Source: Acidobacteriota bacterium
GTDB lineage: Bacteria > Acidobacteriota > Terriglobia > 2-12-FULL-54-10
Assembly (NCBI GenBank): GCA_009691245.1
Contig: SHUM01000008.1
Span: 16,851 to 80,850, forward strand
Direction of reading: 5' to 3'
Length of the DNA stretch: 64,000 bases
Shown: positions 54,394 to 61,595 of the stretch, piece after piece
How the letters are laid out: every line of letters starts with the position of its first letter
Position numbering within the stretch: the stretch's first letter is position 1
Notes under the pieces: model-generated
Databases searched by the model: none
Seen by the model: the letters and a program-made list of their open reading frames with translations, nothing else
Told to the model about the DNA's origin: nothing
Translations under genes and position numbers: made by a program

Positions 54394-54739
54394 AAAGCTC
54401 GGCAACCTTTTCCTCGTCAAAGCCCAGCACCTGCTTCGCGCCTTTGCGGAAGATGGGGCGCCTTATCAGGTTGGGCTCCCGCGCCATCAGCTTGATGGCC
54501 TGCGCGCGTGTGGGTGGATGTGCCTTCAAGTTCATCGAACGATACAGCTCATTGCGCGTATTGAGAAACTCGAGGTGCGGACGGTCGCCGATCAGCGCGT
54601 CCAGCTCAGCCTCGCTGAGCGGATGTTTCCCCAGATCGCGCTCCTCAAACTCAGCCTTCTTCTCCAGCAAGAAACTTCTCGCTTTGCGGCAGGTCGTTCA
54701 GGTGGCTTTGCCGTAGTATTGAATCTTCCGGCTTTGCAT
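54389..54739 (-). CDS. ArsC/Spx-like protein with TGA at the catalytic cysteine (candidate selenoprotein)
   Basis: A frame of 116 sense-type codons plus stop from ATG 54739, preceded by AAGGAG seven bases upstream. It begins MQSRKIQYYGKAT, then TGA (54698-54700), then TTCRKARSFLLEKKAEFEER. ArsC/YffB/Spx proteins have a catalytic Cys exactly there (e.g. YGIKNCDTIKKA in E. coli YffB), so TGA replaces the active-site Cys and gives U-x-x-C. The rest is intact to the family's normal end: TRNELYRSMNLK, MAREPNLIRRPIFRKG and VLGFDEEKV. Read without recoding, only 54389-54670 would be translated, without the active site. The downstream stem-loop is listed separately. Recoding is inferred, not shown. 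Confidence 0.7.
54666..54683 (-). promoter_or_regulatory. SECIS-like stem-loop after the TGA
   Basis: In the mRNA, AGCGAGA-AGUU-UCUUGCU forms a 7-base-pair stem (one G-U) with a 4-base loop whose second base is G. The loop begins 21 bases after the UGA. In E. coli fdhF the SelB-binding loop begins about 17 bases after UGA, and published bacterial SECIS models allow roughly 16-37. The fit supports selenocysteine insertion but short stems can arise by chance. Confidence 0.5.
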
Positions 54740-54768
54740 GAGTAAGCTCCTTAGGCAAACAGGTCGAG

Positions 54769-55107
54769 CTATTTGGCGAACATTTCTTCGAGCGTGGAAA
54801 GCACGACATTCATTGTCTGTCCGGAGAGTCGTCCCATCCTCTTTACCAGGCGTTCTGAATCTACCGTGCGAAGCTGGTCCAAAACGACAAACCCCGCCTT
54901 GCCTTGAAAGCGGCAGGATACGCGCCACGGATACGCGCGCCCCGCGCTGGTCATGGGGGCCACGATTACAGTCCTTAAATGCGCATTCAGTTCGTTAGGC
55001 GAGACCACCAGGCACGGTCGCGTCTTGCGAATTTCGCTGCCAAGGGTCGGATCAAGACGGACCAGATGCACTTCGCCTCGGGTGGGCTTCGCGTTTACCA
55101 CTCCCAC
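54769..55107 (-). CDS. mazF: MazF/PemK-type toxin
   Basis: A 112-residue endoribonuclease toxin. The start KPTRGEVHLVRLDPTLGSEI and RKTRPCLVVSPNELN are the MazF core, followed by VIVAPMTSAGR and FVVLDQLRTVDSERLVKRMG. MazF cleaves mRNA at short sequences. The likely start is a GTG at 55107 or 55101, overlapping the antitoxin gene by 7-13 bases. The candidate selenoprotein gene begins 30 bases downstream and may share the transcript. Confidence 0.9.
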   Translation of the reverse strand: MGVVNAKPTRGEVHLVRLDPTLGSEIRKTRPCLVVSPNELNAHLRTVIVAPMTSAGRAYPWRVSCRFQGKAGFVVLDQLRTVDSERLVKRMGRLSGQTMNVVLSTLEEMFAK

Positions 55108-55349
55108 TCCTCTTTATCGAAACGAGTCGGGGTCATCGCATCCAGTAGCCGATCCTCGTCCCTGCTGCTCATCAATCGCGCGGCCTCATCCCATCCCTGC
55201 CGGGGGCGATGCGCGGACATGACGATCAGCCGGCCGGGCTCAGCGCTCAGCTCGACCTCCTCCGGCAAATTAGCCTGATCGAGCAGCGCTTTGGGCACAC
55301 GAACCCCGCGCGAGTTGCCGATGCGTATAATGCGAGTCATGATGGCCAT
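55095..55349 (-). CDS. mazE: MazE-type antitoxin (AbrB/SpoVT fold)
   Basis: An 84-residue swapped-hairpin AbrB-type DNA-binding protein: IIRIGNSRGVRVPKALLDQA near residue 6 is the family signature, with LIVMSAHRPRQGWDEAARLM as the acidic toxin-binding tail. It should repress its own promoter and neutralise MazF. An internal ATG nine bases later (55340) is an alternative start. Confidence 0.88.
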   Translation of the reverse strand: MAIMTRIIRIGNSRGVRVPKALLDQANLPEEVELSAEPGRLIVMSAHRPRQGWDEAARLMSSRDEDRLLDAMTPTRFDKEEWEW

Positions 55350-55418
55350 GTAGCTACATTGTAATCACGGGCGCAATCCATATGCAAGTCCCGAATATCA
55401 GTGCGGTCTTGTGGAAAG

Positions 55419-56357
55419 TTAGTGGCCGAAGTCGGTCTTGGCGGCGTAGGCGGGCTTCTGCACCGCGAGGCTTGCGACGCGCTCCGCGCCGAGCTGCTCC
55501 AGGAATGCTGCCGGGTCCTTCACGCCGGTTACCCATCGCGCCAGCCAGGCTTCGAAGTCGGCGCGGGTCTTGGTGCCCTTGTGGTATTCGGCGTAGTAGT
55601 TGTCGTCGCGGTTGTAATAGCCCTGGATGGGCGAGGGGTGCGCGCCGTGCGGCACTGCGCAGACGGCCGAAACGAGGAAGCCGGGGACCACGGTGCGGTT
55701 GGGGTCGCTGGCGATCACCTTGGGCCCGACGATCTCCTCGGCGACTACGATGACGTGCTTGGCCGCGCGCACGGCGTCGGGGCCGGAGCCGAGGTTGCCC
55801 CAAATGTGGGCATTGCCGTAGACGTCAGCGCGCTGCGCCTGGATGATCGCCACGTCGGGAGTCAGCGCGCGCACGGCGACCATCTTTTCGTCAGTGAAAG
55901 GCGCGGTAAATTCGGCGAGATCGGGATTGCGCGCGAGAATGTCCGAGCCGATAGAGGTGTAGGTCGGCAGGAAGGGCACGCCCAGCGCTCCGGCGTGCAG
56001 CGCCAGCGCGATGGTGAAGTTCGAGTGGTTGATAGTCTCGACCTGATGCGGAATGTTTTCTTCCATGGCGCGGCGGAAGTTGTAGGCCGAGCCCATCATC
56101 ACGTTGCCCACCCACGCGGCAACCACTTTGCGGGCCACGCCCGCGCCGATCATCTGGTCGAACAGAATGTCCGAGATGGGGCCGACCAGTGTCAGGTCGC
56201 GCTTGCCCTGCCGGATGATCTCGTGCCCGGCGGCGAAGGGGATCATGCTTTCGAGGCACAGCCCCATCGCCACGCTCGCGCCATCCGGGACGAAGCGCGC
56301 GACGGCGTCGGCGAGTGTGGTTACTTTTTCAGCTTGCTTGTCGGATGCTTTGGACAT
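55419..56357 (-). CDS. CoA-transferase family I, subunit A (GctA/IpdA type)
   Basis: A 312-residue alpha subunit. It has FVPDGASVAMGLCLESMIPF, HEIIRQGKRDLTLVGPISDI, HAGALGVPFLPTYTSIGSDI and VAIIQAQRADVYGNAHIWGN, the pattern of glutaconate CoA-transferase alpha chains and of the actinobacterial IpdA. The beta subunit gene is at 57457-58215, with a hydratase gene between them. The reaction is either CoA transfer to an organic acid or, as in IpdAB, ring hydrolysis. It starts at ATG 56357. Confidence 0.85.
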   Translation of the reverse strand: MSKASDKQAEKVTTLADAVARFVPDGASVAMGLCLESMIPFAAGHEIIRQGKRDLTLVGPISDILFDQMIGAGVARKVVAAWVGNVMMGSAYNFRRAMEENIPHQVETINHSNFTIALALHAGALGVPFLPTYTSIGSDILARNPDLAEFTAPFTDEKMVAVRALTPDVAIIQAQRADVYGNAHIWGNLGSGPDAVRAAKHVIVVAEEIVGPKVIASDPNRTVVPGFLVSAVCAVPHGAHPSPIQGYYNRDDNYYAEYHKGTKTRADFEAWLARWVTGVKDPAAFLEQLGAERVASLAVQKPAYAAKTDFGH

Positions 56358-56393
56358 TACCTGTTGCTCCTGTCAATTGACGATAGGCGGACT

Positions 56394-56507
56394 GATCAGA
56401 GCCCCGACCGCGAGGGAGGGGGCACGCCTGCCGATTAACAATCTGAATGAAATGAAACTATCTCTGCCAACGCTCGTGCCCCCTCCCTCACGGTCGGGGC
56501 TCTGATC
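56394..56507. repeat. Intergenic palindrome, family A copy 2
   Basis: Arms 56394-56426 and 56475-56507 (33 bases, one mismatch), with 48 bases between. The core is gatcagagccccgaccg, a variant of the family A arm. It separates the hydratase and CoA-transferase genes, and its right arm overlaps the hydratase stop by one base. Confidence 0.85.
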
Positions 56508-57298
56508 TAATGATGATTCCAGCGCGGCGCGCGTTTTTCCAGAAACGCCACGATGCCTTCCTTGGCGTCGTGTGTGGGCGCGAGGCGGCGAAGGAAGAAG
56601 CTCTCGCTGTCATCGAGCAGGCGGATGAAGTCCAGTCCGCGCGTGCGCTGCAGCAGATGCTTGGTCAGGCGCAACGCGGTGCCGCTTTGCGCGATCATCT
56701 CGCCGAGCAGGGCATTCAGAGAAGACGCCAGCGCGTCTCCATCCACCACACGGTTCACCAGCCCCAGCGCCAGCGCCTCGCGCGCCGGGATGCTCGCGCC
56801 GGTCAGGATCATCTCGGCGGCCTTGCGGTAACCGATCAGGTGCGGCAACAGGATCACGCCGACCGGCGGCATCTGGCCCAGCTTAATCTCGGGCTGGCCG
56901 AACTGCGCCGTCTCCGTGGCGATGACCATGTCGCACATGGCCACCAGCTCGAGGCCTCCGCCCAGGCAGTGCCCCTCGACGGCGGCAATGACGATTTTGT
57001 CGGACTTCGCGAGCAGGCGGAAGATGGCGTGGAACGACAGGATCATCTTCTCGATGGTGGCGGGCAGATGGTCCTGAATGCTGACGCCGGCGCAGAATGC
57101 TTTCGCGCCCGTTGCGCGAAACACGATGAAGCGCAGGCCCGCGTCAGCCTCGGCGGCGGTGAGCGCGGCGGCGATCTCCTCCATCATGGCGATGTCGATG
57201 ATGTTCAGCGGCGGCCGGTTGAGTTCAATAGTCAGTACCGGCGCGGCGCGCTCGACGGCGATGGTGGTGTAGGTCGATGAGTAGTTCGATGTGGTCAT
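56507..57298 (-). CDS. Enoyl-CoA hydratase family, cyclohexadienoyl-CoA hydratase-like
   Basis: A 263-residue crotonase-fold enzyme. It shows LNRPPLNIIDIAMMEEIAAA, the oxyanion-hole segments AFCAGVSIQDHLPATIEKMI and IVIAAVEGHCLGGGLELVAM, and CDMVIATETAQFGQPEIKLG with the catalytic acid. GVSIQDH-x5-IEKMILSFHAIF resembles cyclohexa-1,5-diene-1-carbonyl-CoA hydratase (dch/bzdW) of anaerobic benzoate degradation. Position next to a 4-hydroxybenzoyl-CoA-reductase-like enzyme supports this, but other enoyl-CoA hydratases are possible. It lies between the two CoA-transferase subunit genes. Confidence 0.78.
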   Translation of the reverse strand: MTTSNYSSTYTTIAVERAAPVLTIELNRPPLNIIDIAMMEEIAAALTAAEADAGLRFIVFRATGAKAFCAGVSIQDHLPATIEKMILSFHAIFRLLAKSDKIVIAAVEGHCLGGGLELVAMCDMVIATETAQFGQPEIKLGQMPPVGVILLPHLIGYRKAAEMILTGASIPAREALALGLVNRVVDGDALASSLNALLGEMIAQSGTALRLTKHLLQRTRGLDFIRLLDDSESFFLRRLAPTHDAKEGIVAFLEKRAPRWNHH

Positions 57299-57420
57299 GT
57301 TGCGCGTTGGTCCTTATTGCGTGCTTGCCATTTCGTACATGGTGGACGCCCCATTACTGGCGCGGCTCGGATCAGTTGTGGCGATGTTCCGACTAATCCC
57401 CAATCCCTAAAACCCAACCC

Positions 57421-57452
57421 CCGCTCCCTCACGGTCGCGGCACTGTCACGCG
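57421..57452. repeat. Single arm of a family A palindrome
   Basis: A sequence of the family A right-arm type (ccgctccctcacggtcgcgg continuing cactgtcacgcg). No matching left arm is seen nearby, so this looks like a decayed or partial copy just after the CoA-transferase B gene. Confidence 0.55.
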
Positions 57453-57456
57453 CAAA

Positions 57457-58215
57457 TTACTTCGTCCAAAAATGATTCGGGTCATAGTCGCGGATGACCT
57501 TCAGCTCGCGCGCGTTGGGCGGTTTGGTCTCACGTGTTTTCTTCAAAGTGCGCAAGGGCCAGCCGGTGTTGGCCAGCACGTCATTCACGGCGACGCCGGG
57601 GTGTGTCGAGTCGAGATAGGCCTCGCCGGAATCGTCGAAGCGCAGCACGGCTTTGGTGGTGATCACCGCCGAAGGGCCGCCCTGCTTCAGGCGGGGATGC
57701 TCACGCCAAGGACCGTTGCCGGGGCTGGTGATGTAATTCACGCGCTCGGGTAGGCGCTCCTTCTCATGCGCCATCAGCGCGACAAAGCGATGGGCGAGGG
57801 TGGCGATGTCGCAGGCGCCGCCGCTGCCCGGCAGCCGGACGTACTTCTTGTCGGCTCCCGATCCCGACTCGACCTCGGTCGAGTTCAGGTTGCCGTGCTT
57901 GTCCACCTCCGCCGCGCCGAGGAATCCGAGGCTGACGCGGCCCTGTTGCAGCAGCGCCATGCACTCGAGCATGGTCATGCAGGCCAGCGCGCCGGTGATG
58001 TTCGGCCCGTCCGACATGGTCATGATGAGCTTCGAGGCCGGAGTGCGGCGCAGCACGCCATTCTCGAAGACGCCGATGGCGTTGGGCGCGTGCGTGTTCT
58101 TGGCGACGACATAGGCGATCAGCGGCAAGCGCATCCCGACAAAGACCACGTCGCCGTCATGAATCTCGCGCGCCGCCGCCACCACCATCAATTCCGATAA
58201 AGTGTAATCCGCCAT
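57457..58215 (-). CDS. CoA-transferase family I, subunit B (GctB/IpdB type)
   Basis: A 252-residue beta subunit. It contains the family I active-site Glu in the segment IGVFENGVL near residue 48, then MTMSDGPNITGALACMTMLE, LGFLGAAEVDKHGNLNST and a glycine-rich RLPGSGGACDIATLAHRF. The thioester Glu is therefore present, unlike in IpdB, which favours a true CoA-transferase. It starts at ATG 58215; the frame upstream runs into repeat sequence. The pair with subunit A brackets the hydratase gene. Confidence 0.83.
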   Translation of the reverse strand: MADYTLSELMVVAAAREIHDGDVVFVGMRLPLIAYVVAKNTHAPNAIGVFENGVLRRTPASKLIMTMSDGPNITGALACMTMLECMALLQQGRVSLGFLGAAEVDKHGNLNSTEVESGSGADKKYVRLPGSGGACDIATLAHRFVALMAHEKERLPERVNYITSPGNGPWREHPRLKQGGPSAVITTKAVLRFDDSGEAYLDSTHPGVAVNDVLANTGWPLRTLKKTRETKPPNARELKVIRDYDPNHFWTK

Positions 58216-58353
58216 GCGTGGGTTGAGCCTCCGTGGAATGCGAGTGCGCGAACATGAAGGAGTACCGCAAACCACGTGCCATTGTCAATTTGCGGGAGGA
58301 GACAGAAGTCAGAAGACAGAAGTCAGAATGGAAAGGACGGATAAGCGCCGCGT

Positions 58354-58491
58354 GCGTGACAGAGCCGCGACCGGAAGGGAGCGGTGGCGTGCATCCACAC
58401 AATTTCCATAGTGCGCATTCCGGCTATGTTGCTTCCGAATCCGTATTGCACTTCACGCCACCGCTCCCTCCCGGTCGCGGCTCTGTCACGC
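58354..58491. repeat. Intergenic palindrome, family A copy 3
   Basis: Arms 58354-58391 and 58454-58491 (38 bases, one mismatch), 62 bases apart: gcgtgacagagccgcgaccg is the arm start. It lies between the CoA-transferase B gene and the outer-membrane protein gene, and its right edge is followed by a DUF2442 remnant. Confidence 0.88.
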
Positions 58492-58492
58492 A

Positions 58493-58546
58493 TTACCGGC
58501 TGAGCAGCGGGAAGCGCTCGGGGTGCTCGATGGATTCCACCGATCG
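58493..58546 (-). pseudogene. DUF2442 gene remnant, 3' end only
   Basis: On the minus strand the last 17 codons of a DUF2442-type gene can be read: VESIEHPERFPLLSR then TAA. The same tail occurs at 61203-61406 next to another family A palindrome. No start or upstream domain remains. Confidence 0.55.
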
Positions 58547-58752
58547 GACAATCCACAATCAAGAAACCCCCAACGTGGCGGTGCGCCACTTCCATCTGTT
58601 GCCTGGGATTGGACGGATTGCGGGAGTAGAATCTTGCGTTATGAAATGGATCAACAGTTGCGGTATGCTTCTGGCGCGGATCATGACGCATGTTTCTGAG
58701 CTTGCCATCGGAGATTCGACAATCCACAATCAAGAAACCCCCAACGTGGCGG
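58547..58752. repeat. 35-base direct repeat pair
   Basis: The sequence gacaatccacaatcaagaaa continues identically for 35 bases at 58547-58581 and 58718-58752. The two copies are 171 bases apart. No coding role is seen; the rest of the 596-base gap before the next gene contains only the palindrome and the DUF2442 remnant. Confidence 0.75.
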
Positions 58753-58811
58753 CCTGTGCCAACCCATTCTTCATGGATCGGCACGCGGGTCCGGAAAGAC
58801 CGAGGAGACGA

Positions 58812-61070
58812 TTGAAGTTTCGAAATGAGAGCCGTCCGTGGACCGTCTGTTTCAGCCTGATGATGGTTGCTGAAATCGTCCAACTGCTCCTCGTCCCGAA
58901 TCTTGCGGCAGCGCAATTGCCTCCGAGTTCCAGCACCGGCACGCATGGTCAGCGGACACTGAATGCCCGGCGCACCGAGCTGGCGGTGCGAATTGACGGC
59001 GAACTGAATGAAGAAGCCTGGGGCCAAGCGGCGGTTTCCTTGAATTTTACGCAGCAGGAACCCCGCGAAGGCGAGCCCTCCTCGGAACGAACCGACCTGC
59101 TGGTTCTCTACACCACCACCACACTCTACATTGGGGTGATTTGCCACGACTCGGACCCCTCGGCCATCCGCGCCACCGAACGCCGTCGCGACGACGGCTT
59201 CGGCGAGGACGACCGCGTTTCGGTCATTCTGGATACGTTCCACGATCACCGCAGCGCATTCTTGTTTCGCACGAATCCCCTGGGCGCACAATACGACGCC
59301 TTAATTTCCGATGAGGGCAAGAGCGTCAACGCGAATTGGGATGAGAAATGGGAGGTTGCGGCGCAGACCAATGAGGCGGGCTGGACCGTGGAGTTTGCCA
59401 TTCCCTTCCGGAGCTTGAGAGGTGGCGAGTCCAGCGGGCACGCCTGGGGAATAGATGTGGAGCGCATCATTCGCCGGAAGAACGAGCTGACGTATTGGAA
59501 CAATTACCGGCGAGGATTTCAGTTGGAGAACGTTTCGCAAGCCGGGCACCTCAACGGCCTCGAAGGCATCGACACCGGGCTGCGCTGGCGCGTGAAGCCA
59601 TACTTGCTCGGCGGATTCAGGCAAACCGTGCGCCGGGATGCCGCTGTTCCCGGCCGGTTTGACAGCGCCTTTCGCGATGCCTCCGATGCGGGCATCGAGG
59701 TCTTGAAATACCGCATCACTCCCAGTCTCACGGTCGACATGACCTGGAATACGGATTTTGCCCAGGCCGAGGTGGACACACTGCAGAATAATCTGGAACG
59801 GTTTCAGCTTTTTTTCCCCGAGACGCGCGAGTTTTTTCAGGAAGGCTCCGGAGTATTCGCCTTTGGCACGGCACAACGGGAGAGCGACCGGGAACTAACC
59901 ATCTTCCATAGCCGCAGCATCGGGCGCTCCCCGCGCGGGACCGTGGTTCCCATCCGCGCTGGAGGCAGGGTTACCGGGAGAGTTTCAGGCCTTACCCTCG
60001 GATTGCTGAACATGCAGACCGCATCGCTGCAGACGTCGGCGGAGAATATTCCCGCCAGCAACTTCTCGGTGTTGCGAGCCAAACAAGACGTGCTGGCCCG
60101 CTCTAGCGTCGGCGCATTTTGGGTCAATCGGGAGTATGGGGGCAGCCCCGATTACAGCCGCGTCTTTGGGGTGGATGGCCGGTTTGTTTTTCTGCGCTAT
60201 CTCACACTGGACGGATTCCTGGCGCGTTCCGGAGAGCCGAGCGGCATTACGGATACCTGGGCGAGCAGCTTCAACGGCAAATGGGATAGCGACCGACTGT
60301 TCGCCGCGCTGGAATCCTACTCGATTGATCCGAACTTTCGTGATGACATGGGTTTTGTTCTGCGCAGAGATGTGCGCAGGACCACGCCGTCGCTGGGCTT
60401 CCGGCCGCGTCCCGGAGTCTGGGGGATTCGGCAAATGGACGTCTCCAGCCGCTTCGACTACTACACCAACCATGCGGGACACCTGGTCGAGCGGATCAAT
60501 CACTATACGCTGCTGATCACTTTGGAAAGTGGGGACTCCCTGAGATTTGCCGGCCACGTGTACCTGGATCGTCCTCGCAACAACTTCGAAATCAAACCGG
60601 GTGTCGTGATTCCCGCGGGTGACTATACCTGGAACACCTGGAGCGCCACGTACCGCGGCAGCTCCTCGCGCAGGCTTTCCGGACTCGTCCAGTTTGTCAT
60701 GCTCTCGGATTATTACGACGGCAAAGCCCTCGACTTGAAACTCAATCCCACCTGGAAGCTGACTACGAGCTTGTCGCTCTCCGCCGATTACCGCATCGTG
60801 GATGCTTCCCTGCCTTACGGCGATTTCACGGACCACACTCTGAACGCGCGGGTGAATTATTCTTTCAATAACCAATGGTTAACCAGCACCATCGTGCAGT
60901 ACGACCGCGCCACTTCGTTTTTCGGCTTTAATTTTCGGTTGAATTATATCTACCGGCCGGGTAGCGATCTGTTTCTTATTTACAATGAGACGCGTCAGGC
61001 AGGTGGGTTGCGCGACGGAGAAAAAGACCGCTCGCTACAAACCAAACTGACCTACTCCTTCGACTTCTAG
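58812..61070 (+). CDS. DUF5916-type exported outer-membrane protein
   Basis: A 752-residue protein. A signal peptide (FSLMMVAEIVQLLLVPNLAA) is followed by a carbohydrate-binding-module-9-like domain (LAVRIDGELNEEAWGQAAVS near residue 57, VEFAIPFRSL near residue 200) and a C-terminal region of alternating beta strands ending in a terminal aromatic (KLTYSFDF), as in outer-membrane barrels. This is the layout of DUF5916 proteins, whose substrate is unknown. TTG 58812 follows GAGGAG and is preferred to a long upstream frame extension that runs through repeat sequence (from 58233). Confidence 0.8.
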   Translation: MKFRNESRPWTVCFSLMMVAEIVQLLLVPNLAAAQLPPSSSTGTHGQRTLNARRTELAVRIDGELNEEAWGQAAVSLNFTQQEPREGEPSSERTDLLVLYTTTTLYIGVICHDSDPSAIRATERRRDDGFGEDDRVSVILDTFHDHRSAFLFRTNPLGAQYDALISDEGKSVNANWDEKWEVAAQTNEAGWTVEFAIPFRSLRGGESSGHAWGIDVERIIRRKNELTYWNNYRRGFQLENVSQAGHLNGLEGIDTGLRWRVKPYLLGGFRQTVRRDAAVPGRFDSAFRDASDAGIEVLKYRITPSLTVDMTWNTDFAQAEVDTLQNNLERFQLFFPETREFFQEGSGVFAFGTAQRESDRELTIFHSRSIGRSPRGTVVPIRAGGRVTGRVSGLTLGLLNMQTASLQTSAENIPASNFSVLRAKQDVLARSSVGAFWVNREYGGSPDYSRVFGVDGRFVFLRYLTLDGFLARSGEPSGITDTWASSFNGKWDSDRLFAALESYSIDPNFRDDMGFVLRRDVRRTTPSLGFRPRPGVWGIRQMDVSSRFDYYTNHAGHLVERINHYTLLITLESGDSLRFAGHVYLDRPRNNFEIKPGVVIPAGDYTWNTWSATYRGSSSRRLSGLVQFVMLSDYYDGKALDLKLNPTWKLTTSLSLSADYRIVDASLPYGDFTDHTLNARVNYSFNNQWLTSTIVQYDRATSFFGFNFRLNYIYRPGSDLFLIYNETRQAGGLRDGEKDRSLQTKLTYSFDF

Positions 61071-61112
61071 ACCATTTTTATAGTTACTGCAGAGGGCACT
61101 CGCACCATCAAA

Positions 61113-61196
61113 ACAGAGCCGCGACCGGAAGGGAGCGGTACGGAATCAACGCCACCGTGCCCATCTGCCACCGCTCCCTTCCGGTCGCGGCTCTGT
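61113..61196. repeat. Intergenic palindrome, family A copy 4
   Basis: Arms 61113-61139 and 61170-61196 are a perfect 27-base inverted repeat with 30 bases between. It follows the outer-membrane protein gene and borders a DUF2442 remnant, just like copy 3. Confidence 0.9.
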
Positions 61197-61202
61197 CACG
61201 CA

Positions 61203-61406
61203 TTACCGGTTGAGCAGCGGGAAACGCTCGGGGTGCTCGATGGATTCGACCGAAAGATCGACGTCTAGATCGGGCCAATAGAGGTGATCGGGCGAAGGCC
61301 GCTCGACGCGGGTGAGCTGCGCCACCGTCTCCGCACGGAACCAGGGGAACTGCTCGAAGGGCAGAAACAACTCGCGCTCGGCTCCCGCTGAATCCGCTTC
61401 GTCCAG
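61203..61406 (-). pseudogene. DUF2442-family gene fragment, 5' truncated
   Basis: On the minus strand an open frame reads ELFLPFEQFPWFRAETVAQL-TRVERPSPDHLYWPDLDVDL-SVESIEHPERFPLLNR and stops with TAA at 61203-61205. This is the C-terminal two thirds of a DUF2442 domain (the P-x-x-x-F-P-W and WP-x-LD-x-D marks). There is no start codon and the first strand is missing; upstream lies the inverted repeat 61407-61478, which may have displaced the start. The 61203-61255 part is nearly identical to 58493-58546. Confidence 0.7.
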
Positions 61407-61478
61407 TGCCGTGGGCTTTTGAGTTTTTTTGCTAATATGGTGGAGTGGTCATTGAATTAATGTCAAAAGCCCACGGCA
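61407..61478. repeat. Inverted repeat next to the DUF2442 fragment
   Basis: Arms 61407-61422 (tgccgtgggcttttga) and 61463-61478 are a perfect 16-base inverted pair with 40 bases between. A family B-like end (cgtgccgtggctacc) follows at about 61486-61500. Confidence 0.75.
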
Positions 61479-61595
61479 TAAAAATCGTGCCGTGGCTACC
61501 AAAACATGCACACCCCGTGCATCCCTGGCGCTGGCAAATGAATCATATGTGCTAGACTTAGCAGAGTTTTGTGTGTTTCGGGAAAGGGAGCGTGC

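Noticed and set aside
58233..58811. Upstream extension of the outer-membrane protein frame
   Set aside because: It runs through a palindrome and direct repeats; TTG 58812 has a good GAGGAG site and precedes a signal peptide.
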